A stretch of 64,000 nt of DNA from Pseudoflavonifractor sp. MSJ-37 (GTDB taxonomy: Bacteria; Bacillota; Clostridia; Oscillospirales; Oscillospiraceae). A model generated the notes under the pieces. It searched no databases and was not told where the DNA came from. It worked only from the letters and a program-made list of their open reading frames with translations. The stretch is taken from the NCBI RefSeq assembly GCF_018917965.1, contig NZ_JAHLPP010000005.1:1-64000 (forward strand). The letters are read 5' to 3'. The position numbers were made by a program, and so were the translations under genes. Shown here one piece after another: positions 34,029 to 42,700 of this stretch (position 1 is its first letter; the number at the start of each line of letters is the position of its first letter).

Positions 34029-34736
34029 TTATACATACCGCTCTTCCAGTGTGTCCAGACACAAACAGCCCAGTCTGCCGTCATACCCACAGCCGCAATC
34101 GATCGCGATCTGGTTCCCCCGGCGCAGGATCTCGTCCGATATGGGCTCTCCCATCTGTTCCCGCAGCAGTCGGGTGGGCGTGTGTCCGTAGATCAGGTAT
34201 TTGTCCGGCCAGATCTCCGCGGCCGGGTCTGGCCGGCCAAGCAGGAAGTCCAGCAGTTCGTAGTCCTCCAGCGGCTTGTCCGGCTCAAAATGATCCAGCC
34301 CCGCGTGGGTGAGGACGAAGCTCCTGCCGCCGGCCTCCACCTCCAGATAGAGCTCCATATCACGCAGATAGTCGAGCACTTCCTCCCGCTCGTCCGGCGA
34401 TATCTCCCGAAGGCCCCGGAGGGTCGGCCCGCCGCCGTTTTGGAGCCATTCCGACAGCGCCGCGATGTCCCTGCCGTCCAGCGCGGCCAGGCTCTCATCC
34501 GTGATCTCCCGCAGCAGCTTCGGGATGCACAGCGCCGCATTCAGCTCGTGGTTGCCGAGGAGCGGGACCACATTGGGGTGCTGGAGCATCTCCCGCAAAA
34601 TCCGGATGCCGTCCTCCCCACGGTCGATCACATCTCCGAGCACGATCAGCTCGTCATCCGGCTTCAGGTCCAGCGCGGCCAAAAGGGCCCGCCACTTGTC
34701 ATAGCGCCCATGGATATCGGAACAGACATAGATCAT
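34029..34736 (-). CDS. PPP-family metallophosphatase
   Basis: The 235-residue protein has the phosphoprotein phosphatase metal site: CSDIHGRYDKW (5-15), LGDVIDRGEDG (about 33-43), LLGNHELN (about 59-66), THAGLDH (about 144-150) and YGHTPT (about 184-189). Members dephosphorylate proteins or dinucleotides. The ATG overlaps the stop of the upstream gene by four bases (ATGA), so it is translationally coupled to the unknown 348-residue protein. Confidence 0.88.
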   Translation of the reverse strand: MIYVCSDIHGRYDKWRALLAALDLKPDDELIVLGDVIDRGEDGIRILREMLQHPNVVPLLGNHELNAALCIPKLLREITDESLAALDGRDIAALSEWLQNGGGPTLRGLREISPDEREEVLDYLRDMELYLEVEAGGRSFVLTHAGLDHFEPDKPLEDYELLDFLLGRPDPAAEIWPDKYLIYGHTPTRLLREQMGEPISDEILRRGNQIAIDCGCGYDGRLGCLCLDTLEERYV

Positions 34737-35779
34737 GGGACCTCCTTACTGCGCTTCTCATATTCTTTTGCGATCAGCGCGCCTCGCTTTTGGATCCCTT
34801 TGGCCGCGTTTTCAAAGAACTGCTTGAAGTGTTTGTCTTCTTTCGGCTCGGCAACACCAGTAAAGTGTCCCTCCCAAAGCTCTTTCGGAGGACTGCCGGG
34901 TTTTTTATCATTCTCCAAGAACGGCTGCATGAAATACTGTTCGACGAACCCCTCCCAAGTCTTGAAGCGTTCCAGCCACGATTTGCATTCTTCTGCGTTG
35001 TTCGAAGTCTTCTCACCATGGACCAGTAGCCACTCCAGACTATACGTTTGGGTGGACGCTTCGTTCTTGCGATCATCCCCACTTTTCCTCTGATAATAAT
35101 TGTAAATACACATAAGTGCCAGATCCCAGTAATCCTTCGAAGGTCCACTCCCTCTGCTTTGGAATGCGGAAGGAGCAGGAATGAAGTTTCCGATGGTATA
35201 TACGACTTCCATAAAGTCCGTGATATATGAAGGGAACTGGACCCCTGTGTAATTGTCCGGATCGCTCAATACGATATACCATGGCGAGTCCTCTGGGCGT
35301 TGCCATTTCCCATTTTTCGCTTTCCCACATAATACGCTTTCTTTTAGATATGTATCGGCATATCGGCGTACAAACTCATTCAGTGTCGTCTGCCACGAAT
35401 TCATGGTATCGCCGCGGAAGCGGGACCGAATCCCATTCTTTTCGATTTCGATCACAAATTCATATCCATGGTTCCATTTGATCTCGCCGTCCGGGACCAT
35501 CGTTTTCTGGAAGATCGTATTGGTGAATTTCGACGCGTCGTAATCGAAATCGAACCACTCCCTCTGAGCCCACTTTTTCCCGATCGCAGTTTTGACCAGG
35601 ATGTCATTTGGCTCTCTAATTGGCCTTCTAAGATATTCCAGCTCTCTCTCGAATCGTTCCTTCCCAATCGCGACAATATCGTTCAGCTCATACATCCGCA
35701 CATCGAACGCGCCCAGTTCCCTCGCTTCCAGCAGTTCCCGGATCTTCCCGCCCGGATCCACCCGACTATCCTTCGCCAT
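34733..35779 (-). CDS. uncharacterised 348-residue protein of the WYL cassette
   Basis: I do not recognise a functional family. The protein is soluble, rich in aromatic and charged residues, with no signal peptide or transmembrane segment. Notable stretches are EFVIEIEKNGIRSRFRGDTM (about 128-147), YTIGNFIPAPSAFQSRG (about 217-233) and KDYWDLALMCIYNYYQRK (about 238-255). GC is about 50 percent, well below its neighbours, suggesting transfer. AAAGGAAG is about 9 bases before the ATG. It is coupled to the phosphatase and lies 83 bp behind the WYL gene. Several gut bacterial proteins share this general pattern without known function. Confidence 0.6.
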   Translation of the reverse strand: MAKDSRVDPGGKIRELLEARELGAFDVRMYELNDIVAIGKERFERELEYLRRPIREPNDILVKTAIGKKWAQREWFDFDYDASKFTNTIFQKTMVPDGEIKWNHGYEFVIEIEKNGIRSRFRGDTMNSWQTTLNEFVRRYADTYLKESVLCGKAKNGKWQRPEDSPWYIVLSDPDNYTGVQFPSYITDFMEVVYTIGNFIPAPSAFQSRGSGPSKDYWDLALMCIYNYYQRKSGDDRKNEASTQTYSLEWLLVHGEKTSNNAEECKSWLERFKTWEGFVEQYFMQPFLENDKKPGSPPKELWEGHFTGVAEPKEDKHFKQFFENAAKGIQKRGALIAKEYEKRSKEVP

Positions 35780-35862
35780 CTGTCCCGCTTCCTTTCTCTG
35801 TCATCTATCATAGATATACCACGCAGAGGCACGATAATTATCCGCATCTCAAAAAGTTCCCG

Positions 35863-36795
35863 TCAACGATCCGCAAAATACGCCTCGAGATCGCGTTTCA
35901 GGTCTTCCTCCACCGCCCGAGCGATGTCCTCCGGCTCCAGCACACGCACGCGGTCGAGATAGCGCCGGACGAAACACTGGATGGCATAGGGCAGACATTC
36001 GACTTCGACCACCAGCTGCTCGTCCGTCTCCGTGCCGCCCACCGGCCGCCAGGCGTCGCCGAAGGTGTCCTGCAAAAATGTCAGGCTGGCGTTCGGCTTC
36101 CCTCTGATCTTTTTGACCAGCAGGCGGATGTGCCGCGGTGTCTCTCCCCGCTCATAGGACATATAAAGGTGAGAACGCAGATAGTCCTCCGACCTGATCC
36201 TATTGATGTGGAACTCACGCGCTTCCCTGTCCGAGGCCGAGCAGGTCGTCTCTTCCTCCCGGATGAGCGACATCAGGTCGATCCGGAAATGCGCCGCGTC
36301 CCATCGCCCGGGGAACGATCCGATCAGGTAATAGTGCCCATAGGCCCGTATGATCCTCACGGGCAGGATATGGGTCAACTGACTCTCCGTCGGGTGGAGC
36401 TGATGGTCCGAGCCATAGCCGCTGAACCGGAACGAGAGGCGGTATTCCCTGTTCCGCCGATCGCGATCCTTCCGGATGGTCTGTTCGATCGTCCGGATGT
36501 TCTCCTGAAGCTCCTCGGGCAGCTCCGGCTGGTAATAATAGTCATACTGATAGAGGCGTCCCTTTTGGGACGTACTGCAACGGATCTCGCCCGGCCCGGG
36601 GTAGTAGTCTATCAGATCGTTCAGGATGTCCTTGACGGAATCCCGGCTGGTATGGATGCCGTGCTCCGTCTCCAGACGTTCCACCAGCTTGGCGATCGAA
36701 ATGGGGCCGCTCCGGCTCGTGCTGTCCTTCAGGATCCCCAGCACCTTGAGTGTCGTGCGCCGTGTGCCGGTCCGGCCGCGTTTTCCATCTCCCAT
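35863..36795 (-). CDS. WYL-domain transcriptional regulator
   Basis: The 310-residue protein has an N-terminal winged helix (about 10-70; LKVLGILKDSTSRSGPISI, RDSVKDILNDLIDYYPG) and a WYL ligand-binding domain (about 125-205; ILPVRIIRAYGHYYLIGSF) with the WCX extension after it. WYL regulators respond to nucleic acid or nucleotide ligands and often control defence islands. The ATG at 36795 has AAAGGAG upstream. It is the first gene of the leftward cassette and probably controls the two genes behind it. Confidence 0.88.
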   Translation of the reverse strand: MGDGKRGRTGTRRTTLKVLGILKDSTSRSGPISIAKLVERLETEHGIHTSRDSVKDILNDLIDYYPGPGEIRCSTSQKGRLYQYDYYYQPELPEELQENIRTIEQTIRKDRDRRNREYRLSFRFSGYGSDHQLHPTESQLTHILPVRIIRAYGHYYLIGSFPGRWDAAHFRIDLMSLIREEETTCSASDREAREFHINRIRSEDYLRSHLYMSYERGETPRHIRLLVKKIRGKPNASLTFLQDTFGDAWRPVGGTETDEQLVVEVECLPYAIQCFVRRYLDRVRVLEPEDIARAVEEDLKRDLEAYFADR

Positions 36796-36833
36796 GAGGC
36801 CCGCTCCTTTCCAAGTCGTCTTTCCTGTCACCC

Positions 36834-36863
36834 ATTATAGCATCTCCCCGCCTCCGGCGGAAA
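36834..36863 (-). promoter_or_regulatory. possible promoter of the WYL gene
   Basis: Minus-strand TATAAT (36834-36839) preceded by TGC (extended -10) and a weak TTTCCG (36858-36863) at 18 bp. Confidence 0.45.
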
Positions 36864-36886
36864 GGCCCCCGGCGCCCGGACCGCCC

Positions 36887-36908
36887 TGTTTTCTAGGCCT
36901 CTCGGCTT
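36887..36908 (+). repeat. direct repeat, right copy, flanking the WYL cassette
   Basis: Begins TGTTTTCTAGGCC and differs from the copy at 33971-33992 at two positions. Confidence 0.6.
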
Positions 36909-36915
36909 TTCTCAA

Positions 36916-36944
36916 TTGCTTTTTCCATGGGATCGGTGTAAAAT
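36916..36944 (+). promoter_or_regulatory. promoter of the zinc-ribbon gene
   Basis: TTGCTT (36916-36921), 17-bp spacer, TAAAAT (36939-36944), about 50 bp ahead of the start. Confidence 0.6.
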
Positions 36945-36992
36945 GATGGGCGATCGTGTTTCCCCGATCTCACTGTGAAAGGAGCGCTTCCT

Positions 36993-37385
36993 ATGGATGA
37001 CCGTATGCAGGGATTCCTGGACCGTACCAAAGCCGCCGCCTCTGCCATCGGCACGGTGGCCGGAGCCACGGTCCGCTATGCCGGGAAAAAATCCGGTGAG
37101 GCCATCGGTACCGCCCGCCTCAGCCTCAAGACCGCGGAGCTGGAGCGTCAGACCCAGAACATCCTGCGGGACATCGGCCAGGCTGTCTATGAGGCCATCC
37201 AGACCGGCGAGAGCCGGGAGGAGCTCCTGGATGCCCGCACGGAGGAGCTGGAGCATCTCTATGCCGCCATCAGCGGCCTGAAGGAACAGGCCGCCGTCCT
37301 GCGGGACGCGAAGAAGTGCCCCGCCTGCGGCACCGTCTGCGCCCACGAGGACCGCTACTGCAAGCACTGCGGCGCAGTCCTTTGA
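36993..37385 (+). CDS. zinc-ribbon protein with amphipathic N-terminus
   Basis: The 130 residues contain a helical region (about 1-105, including a Gly/Ala-rich stretch and Glu/Leu-rich coiled coil) and a C-terminal zinc ribbon with CPACGTVC (about 109-116) and CKHCGAVL (about 123-130). Proteins of this kind are common in Clostridia and lack an assigned function. GAAAGGAG is upstream of the ATG at 36993. It is a single-gene unit with its own promoter and a hairpin behind it. Confidence 0.75.
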   Translation: MDDRMQGFLDRTKAAASAIGTVAGATVRYAGKKSGEAIGTARLSLKTAELERQTQNILRDIGQAVYEAIQTGESREELLDARTEELEHLYAAISGLKEQAAVLRDAKKCPACGTVCAHEDRYCKHCGAVL

Positions 37386-37411
37386 GCCGCCGCTTTCGGA
37401 CCATATCCAAC

Positions 37412-37441
37412 GGACGCCGGACGGGCCCCCGTCCGGCGTCC
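37412..37441 (+). terminator. hairpin behind the zinc-ribbon gene
   Basis: A 12-bp perfect GC-rich stem (37412-37423 with 37430-37441). The downstream T-run is weak. Confidence 0.6.
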
Positions 37442-37493
37442 CGTGTCGTCCCACGTTTTGGACCAATATCCGTCATTTAAGGAGGAATCCGCC

Positions 37494-38318
37494 ATGAGCT
37501 ATCCCTTTGCCCAGTATCAGGAGAGCGCGGACTATATCCGCGGCCGCATCGGCAGCTTCCAGCCCAGAGTCGCGATGGTCCTGGGCTCCGGCCTGGGCTT
37601 CCTGGGCGATGTGGTGAAGGATCCCATCGTCGTCCCCTATCCCGACATCCCCCACTTCAAGGCCTCCACTGCCCCCGGCCACAAGGGCCAGCTGGTCTTC
37701 GGCACCCTGGAGGGCAAGCCGGTGGCCGTCATGCAGGGCCGGACGCACCACTATGAGGGCTACTCCTACGAAGAGGTCTCCTACGCTGTCCGCGTCCTGC
37801 GGCTCCTGGGCTGCGACACGCTGGTGGTCACCAATGCCGCCGGCTGTGTGAACACTGAGTGGCAGGCCGGCGACCTGATGCTCATCACCGACCAGATCAA
37901 GATCTTCATGGAGTCCCCCCTGCGGGGCGAGAACCTGTCGGAATTCGGCCCCCGCTTCCCCGACTCCTCCCATCTCTACACCCCCGCTCTGCGCGAGGTG
38001 GCCCGGAAGGCCGCCTATGAGCTGGACATCGACCTGAAGGAGGGCGTCTATATGTACTTCCCCGGGCCTCAGTACGAGACCCCCGCGGAGGTGCGCTTCG
38101 CCCGGATCGCCGGGGCCGACGCGGTCGGCATGTCCACCGCTCCCGAGGTCATCACCGCCGGCCACTGCGGGATGCAGGTGCTGGGCTTCACCCTGCTGTC
38201 CAACATGGCCGCCGGCATCCTGGACCAGCCGCTCAGCGAGCAGGAGGTGCTGGACGCCGCCGCCGCCTGCCGGGACAAGTTCTCCCGTCTGGTGCTGGCC
38301 TGCCTCCGGACGCTGTGA
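37494..38318 (+). CDS. punA: purine nucleoside phosphorylase
   Basis: It splits purine nucleosides with phosphate to give the base and ribose 1-phosphate (salvage). The 274-residue length and motifs fit the trimeric PNP class: VLGSGLGFLGD (about 29-39), GRTHHYEGYSYEEV (about 82-95), VTNAAGCVN (about 112-120) and GPQYETPAEVR (about 188-198). AAGGAGG is 7 bases before the ATG at 37494. The MTA/SAH deaminase gene follows at once, making a purine-salvage pair. Confidence 0.95.
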   Translation: MSYPFAQYQESADYIRGRIGSFQPRVAMVLGSGLGFLGDVVKDPIVVPYPDIPHFKASTAPGHKGQLVFGTLEGKPVAVMQGRTHHYEGYSYEEVSYAVRVLRLLGCDTLVVTNAAGCVNTEWQAGDLMLITDQIKIFMESPLRGENLSEFGPRFPDSSHLYTPALREVARKAAYELDIDLKEGVYMYFPGPQYETPAEVRFARIAGADAVGMSTAPEVITAGHCGMQVLGFTLLSNMAAGILDQPLSEQEVLDAAAACRDKFSRLVLACLRTL

Positions 38319-38329
38319 GGGAGGGACCT

Positions 38330-39634
38330 ATGAAACGGACTCTCATCTTTCACGTCTGCGCCGTCCTCATGGATGAGGCGGGCACCGTCCTTCCCGATGC
38401 CTATGTACTGGTGGAGGGCCACAAGATCCGCTCCGTGGGCGCCGAGCGCCCCGATGGCCCCTTCGACCTGGAGATCGACGGCGGCGGCGACGTGCTCATG
38501 CCCGGGTTCGTCAACGCCCACACCCACGTCCCCATGGTGGCCATGCGGGGCTATGGCGACGGCAACGCCCTCCAGGACTGGCTGGAGAAGTTCATCTTCC
38601 CCGTGGAGGCCAAATGGGACGACCGGGCCATGGCCTGCTGTGCCGATCTGGGCCTGGCGGAGATGATCGCGTCGGGCGTCACCTGCATCGCCGATATGTA
38701 TATGCGCACCGGCGTCGTGGCCCAGCGGGTGGCCCGTGCCGGGATCAGCGCCAACCTGAGCTGCGGCGGCGTGCTCTTCGCCCCGGAGTTCGACCCGGAC
38801 ACGTACAGCGAGTGCATCGTCCAGCGGGCCCTCACCGAGGAGTGGCACGGCTACGATGACGGCCGGATCCTGGTGGACGCCTCCATCCACGGGGAGTATA
38901 CCTCCCGGGCCGACCTGTGGGACTGGATGGCGGACTACGCCAAAGAAAAGGGCCTGGGGATGCACGTCCATATCTCTGAGACCCGCACAGAGCATGAGGC
39001 CTGCAAGGCCCGCCACGGCGGCCTGACCCCCATCCAGGTGCTGGACCGGCACGGCGTGTGGGACTGCCGGGCCATCGCCGCCCACTGCGTCTGGACCACC
39101 CCCGAGGACTGGGCCATCATGGCCGAAAAGGGCGTCACCGCCGTCCATGATCCGATCTCCAATCTGAAGCTGGGCTCCGGCATCGCTCCGGTGGCGGCCA
39201 TGAAGAAGGCCGGCGTCAATGTGGCTCTGGGCACCGACGGCGTGTCCTCCAACAACTGCACCGACCTGTTCGGTGAGATGAAGACCGCCGCGATCCTCCA
39301 GAACGGCGTCAACTGCGACCCGCTGGCCCTCCTGCCCGGGCAGGCGCTGGCCATGGCCACGGCCGACGGCGGCAAAGCCCTGGGCCGCCAGACCGGACGG
39401 ATCCAGCCGGGCTATGAGGCCGACCTGATCCTGGTGGACTTCCACGCCCTCAACCTGACCCCCTGCCACGATGTGGTCTCCCACCTGGTCTATGCGGCCC
39501 ACGGGAGCAACGTCATCATGAATATGGCCCGCGGCCAGGTCATATACCAAAACGGTGAGTTCCTCACCATCGACATCGACCGGGTCAAACGGGAGGTCCA
39601 GGACTACGCCCTGCCGCTCCTGTTCGGCAAATAA
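38330..39634 (+). CDS. mtaD: 5-methylthioadenosine / S-adenosylhomocysteine deaminase family amidohydrolase
   Basis: A zinc-dependent deaminase of the cytosine-deaminase-like amidohydrolases that recycles adenosyl by-products of methylation. Metal ligands are visible as NAHTHVPM (about 64-71), HVHISETR (about 211-218), AHCVW (about 248-252) and GTDGVSSNN (about 302-310). The 434-residue length is typical. GGGAGGG is 4-5 bases before the ATG at 38330; an in-frame GTG at 38315 overlaps the punA stop and is less likely. Other family members act on guanine or atrazine-like compounds, so substrate is inferred. Confidence 0.85.
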   Translation: MKRTLIFHVCAVLMDEAGTVLPDAYVLVEGHKIRSVGAERPDGPFDLEIDGGGDVLMPGFVNAHTHVPMVAMRGYGDGNALQDWLEKFIFPVEAKWDDRAMACCADLGLAEMIASGVTCIADMYMRTGVVAQRVARAGISANLSCGGVLFAPEFDPDTYSECIVQRALTEEWHGYDDGRILVDASIHGEYTSRADLWDWMADYAKEKGLGMHVHISETRTEHEACKARHGGLTPIQVLDRHGVWDCRAIAAHCVWTTPEDWAIMAEKGVTAVHDPISNLKLGSGIAPVAAMKKAGVNVALGTDGVSSNNCTDLFGEMKTAAILQNGVNCDPLALLPGQALAMATADGGKALGRQTGRIQPGYEADLILVDFHALNLTPCHDVVSHLVYAAHGSNVIMNMARGQVIYQNGEFLTIDIDRVKREVQDYALPLLFGK

Positions 39635-39646
39635 GGAGGGACCGCG

Positions 39647-41410
39647 TTGTCCAGTCAGCAAAAGAAAAACACCTTTTTCGGCGGCGTCGCTGTCCTGATG
39701 ATGAGCACCATCATCATCAAGATCATCGGCGCCATCTACAAGATCCCTCTGGGCATCATCCTGTCCGATGAGGCTTACGGCGATTTCGGCGCCGCCTACA
39801 ATATCTATACCTTCTTCCTCACCATCTCCACGGCGGGCCTCCCGGTGGCCCTGTCCAAGACCGTCTCGGAGGCCAACGCTCTGGGCCGCTATAATCAGGT
39901 CCGGCGGGTGTTCCGGGTGGCCTTCCTGGCTTTCCTGACCATGGGCGTGTTCAGCTTCATCTGTATGTCCGTGTTCGCCCTCCCGGTGGCCACCTATGCT
40001 CTCCAGAACCAGAAGGCGGTCTGGTGCGTGGTGGCCCTGTCCCCGGCGGTGCTCTGTACCTGCTGCTGTTCCGCCTTCCGGGGCTACGCCCAGGGCCATC
40101 TGAACATGATGCCCACCGCCGTGTCCCAGATCATGGAGAACGTGTCCAAGCTTGTCATTGGCATGGGCCTGGCCCTGTTCATCGGCTCTCTGGCTCTGAA
40201 GCCCGACGACTTCGGCGACCGGATGATGGCCGTGGGCGCCATCGCCGGCGTGTCTGTGGGCAGCATCCTGTCCGTGGTCTACCTGTTCTTCGACCATAAG
40301 CGGGCGGAGCGGCTCCAGCCCGGTCCCTTCACCGACCGGCCGGACAGCGCCAAGTCCATCCTGATCCGCCTCCTGAAGCTGGCCATCCCCATCACGATCA
40401 GCTCCTCCACCAGCGCCATCGTCACCCTGATCGACACCAATCTGGTGAACGGCCAGCTCCAGAACGTGTTCCAGAGCATCTTGGACTCCGGCGTGGTGGT
40501 GACGGAGCAGGCCCGGGGCCTCTTCGACATCGGCAACAAGGCCGCACTGATCCTTCAGCAGAACATCGCCGCCGCGGCCGCGGATCCGCAGGTGGTGCCC
40601 GTGCTGGACTCCGCCCGCGGCCTGTACGGCGCTTATCAGAAGTGTATGAGCATCTATAACCTGCCCTTCAACCTGATGGTGCCTCTGACGGCCAGCATCA
40701 TCCCGGCGGTGTCCGCCGCCCGGGCCCGACGGGACGATCTGGAGGCCCGGAAGGTCTCTGAGTCCGCCCTCCGGTTCAGCACCCTGATCGCCCTGCCCGC
40801 CGGCATCGGCCTCTTCGTGCTGGGCGGCCCGATCATCCGCCTGCTCACCGGCGGCAACACCGACTACACCATCGCCGGTCCCCTGCTGTCCATCCTGGGC
40901 CTGGCCTCCATCTTCGTGTGCCTTCAGCTGATCGCCACCTCGATCCTTCAGGCCAACGGCATCGTGAACCTGCCGATCCTGACCGTCATCATCGGCGGCG
41001 TAGTGAAGATCATCGTCAATTACACCCTGGTGGGGGACCCCGATATCATGGTCTACGGCGCCCCCGTGGGCACCCTGTGCTGCTTCGCCATCGCGGCGGT
41101 GCTGAACCTGTCTATCATCAAGGCCCGGGTGCCCAGCGCCCCCAGCTATCTGAAGGCTTTCTGCAAGCCCCTCATCGCCTCTGTGGTCATGGGCGGCGCC
41201 GTGTGGGCCGTCTATCAGACCGCCTCCCGGATCCTCTGCGGCGGCGGAACGCTCAGCTTCCTGGGCAACGCCATGGCCACCGCCGCCAGCATCGGCGTGG
41301 GCGTGATCGTCTATGCCATCCTGGTCCTGGCCCTGCGGGTCATCTCCAAGGAGGACCTGGAGCTCATGCCCAAGGGCGCAAAGATCGCCAAGATCCTGCA
41401 TATCCGCTGA
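39647..41410 (+). CDS. SpoVB/MurJ-type polysaccharide flippase
   Basis: The 587-residue membrane protein has 14 or so hydrophobic segments and belongs to the MOP flippase superfamily (KTVSEANALGRYNQVRRVF, TASIIPAVSAARARRD). Relatives move lipid-linked glycan precursors; SpoVB acts in spore cortex formation and MurJ in wall synthesis. The start is TTG at 39647, with AAGGAGG 7 bases upstream, and no better ATG exists nearby. An insertion of about 40 residues (about 263-310; VNGQLQNVFQSILDSGVVVTE) distinguishes it from Bacillus SpoVB. Confidence 0.85.
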   Translation: MSSQQKKNTFFGGVAVLMMSTIIIKIIGAIYKIPLGIILSDEAYGDFGAAYNIYTFFLTISTAGLPVALSKTVSEANALGRYNQVRRVFRVAFLAFLTMGVFSFICMSVFALPVATYALQNQKAVWCVVALSPAVLCTCCCSAFRGYAQGHLNMMPTAVSQIMENVSKLVIGMGLALFIGSLALKPDDFGDRMMAVGAIAGVSVGSILSVVYLFFDHKRAERLQPGPFTDRPDSAKSILIRLLKLAIPITISSSTSAIVTLIDTNLVNGQLQNVFQSILDSGVVVTEQARGLFDIGNKAALILQQNIAAAAADPQVVPVLDSARGLYGAYQKCMSIYNLPFNLMVPLTASIIPAVSAARARRDDLEARKVSESALRFSTLIALPAGIGLFVLGGPIIRLLTGGNTDYTIAGPLLSILGLASIFVCLQLIATSILQANGIVNLPILTVIIGGVVKIIVNYTLVGDPDIMVYGAPVGTLCCFAIAAVLNLSIIKARVPSAPSYLKAFCKPLIASVVMGGAVWAVYQTASRILCGGGTLSFLGNAMATAASIGVGVIVYAILVLALRVISKEDLELMPKGAKIAKILHIR

Positions 41411-41446
41411 AAGATCCGCTTTACCGCTTGCATAGAGGAACGAGAT

Positions 41447-42235
41447 ATGATAAATTTTGAGTATAAGGACCATTACGGCGTCAAGGATCTGGAGGAGATC
41501 GTCCGGATCCTCCGCGCCCCGGGCGGATGTCCCTGGGACGCGGAGCAGACCCACGGATCCCTCCGCCGCAACCTGCTGGAGGAATCCTACGAAGCTGTAG
41601 AGGCCATCGACGAGGGCGACCCAGACCATCTCCAGGAAGAGCTGGGGGACGTGCTCCTTCAGGTGGTGTTCCACGCTGGGATCGAGCAGGATGCCGGCCG
41701 GTCCGATCTGGACCGCGTGGCCGACGGGGTATGCAAAAAGCTGATCTACCGTCATCCCCATGTGTTCGGTGACGTCCATGTCTCCGGCACCGGCGAGGTC
41801 CTCTCTAACTGGGAGGACCTCAAGCGGAAGGAGAAGGGCCAGAAGAGCGACACCGACGCCCTCACCGCTGTGGCCCGGAGCCTGCCTGCCCTGTGGCGGG
41901 CGGAGAAAGTCCAGAAAAAGGCCCAAAAGGCCGGGTTCGACTGGTCCGAAGTTTCCGGCGCGCTGGACAAGCTCACCGAGGAGCTCTCCGAACTCAAAAG
42001 CGCCATCGCCGAGGGCTCCAACATCGAGGAGGAACTGGGCGATCTGCTCTTCTCCGCCGTCAACGTCTCCCGCTTCGTCCAGGTGGACCCGGAGGAGGCC
42101 CTCACCAAAGCCACCGACAAATTCATCGACCGCTTCCGCAAGGTCGAGGCCCAGGCCGACGCTGAGGGCCGCTCCATGAAGGAGATGTCCCCGGCAGAGC
42201 TGGACCAGCTCTGGGAGCGGGCCAAACACGCATAA
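41447..42235 (+). CDS. mazG: nucleoside triphosphate pyrophosphohydrolase MazG
   Basis: MazG hydrolyses NTPs and dNTPs to monophosphates, clearing abnormal nucleotides. The 262 residues hold two MazG domains, each with the acidic metal-binding pattern: EESYEAVEAI and EELGDVLLQVV in the first (about 46-75), EELSELKSAI and EELGDLLFSAV in the second (about 180-210). CPWDAEQTH is the usual N-terminal mark. GAGGAACGAG is ahead of the ATG at 41447. The gene before hup is a common place for mazG in Firmicutes. Confidence 0.95.
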   Translation: MINFEYKDHYGVKDLEEIVRILRAPGGCPWDAEQTHGSLRRNLLEESYEAVEAIDEGDPDHLQEELGDVLLQVVFHAGIEQDAGRSDLDRVADGVCKKLIYRHPHVFGDVHVSGTGEVLSNWEDLKRKEKGQKSDTDALTAVARSLPALWRAEKVQKKAQKAGFDWSEVSGALDKLTEELSELKSAIAEGSNIEEELGDLLFSAVNVSRFVQVDPEEALTKATDKFIDRFRKVEAQADAEGRSMKEMSPAELDQLWERAKHA

Positions 42236-42298
42236 AAGCGGATCGACTTCCACTGGGGGAGAGCCGTGCTCAAGGCACGGAGCGGGAAGCCGCTTTTA
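42233..42298 (+). terminator. nested hairpin between mazG and hup
   Basis: TAAAAGCGG (42233-42241) pairs with CCGCTTTTA (42290-42298); inside are an imperfect CTTCC/GGGAAG stem and CCGTGC/GCACGG. The outer stem begins with the mazG stop codon. It could end mazG transcription or process the mRNA. Confidence 0.5.
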
Positions 42299-42343
42299 GG
42301 ATATACCGGGCGTCACGCCCCAAATGTACAGGAGGAAAACATC

Positions 42344-42619
42344 ATGAACAAGACTGAACTCGTTGCCGCCGCCGCTGAGAAGGCCGGCCTGTCCAAGAAG
42401 GATACTGAGACCGCTCTGAACGCCGCTCTGGAGACCATCACCGCCGCTCTGGCCGATGGTGACAAGATCCAGCTCGTGGGCTTCGGCTCCTTCGAGGTGA
42501 AGGACCGCGCCGCCCGCACTGGCCGTAACCCCAAGACCAAGGAGCCCATCGAGATCCCCGCCTCCAAGCTGCCCATGTTCAAGCCCGGCAAGGCTCTGAA
42601 GGACGCGGTCTCCAAGTGA
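42344..42619 (+). CDS. hup: HU family DNA-binding protein
   Basis: HU bends and compacts DNA as a dimer. The 91 residues begin MNKTELVAAAAEKAGLSKKD and contain the DNA-contact arm GFGSFEVKDRAARTGRNPKT (about 46-65). ACAGGAGG is 9 bases before the ATG. Codon use is strongly biased, as in highly expressed genes. Confidence 0.97.
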   Translation: MNKTELVAAAAEKAGLSKKDTETALNAALETITAALADGDKIQLVGFGSFEVKDRAARTGRNPKTKEPIEIPASKLPMFKPGKALKDAVSK

Positions 42620-42629
42620 CCGCGATATG

Positions 42630-42667
42630 AAAAGGCCCCGGACCGGAGCGTCCGGGGCCTTTTCCAT
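42630..42667 (+). terminator. hup terminator
   Basis: A 14-bp perfect stem (42630-42643 with 42650-42663, AAAAGGCCCCGGAC) ending in TTTT. Confidence 0.88.
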
Positions 42668-42700
42668 CTCCGATCTCAAAGCAGGAAGGAGGTGTCCGGG

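Noticed and set aside
38069-42253. A 1394-codon open frame on the minus strand
   Set aside because: It is antisense to punA, mtaD, the flippase and mazG, all of which have clear motifs and ribosome sites. It is an effect of high GC at third codon positions.
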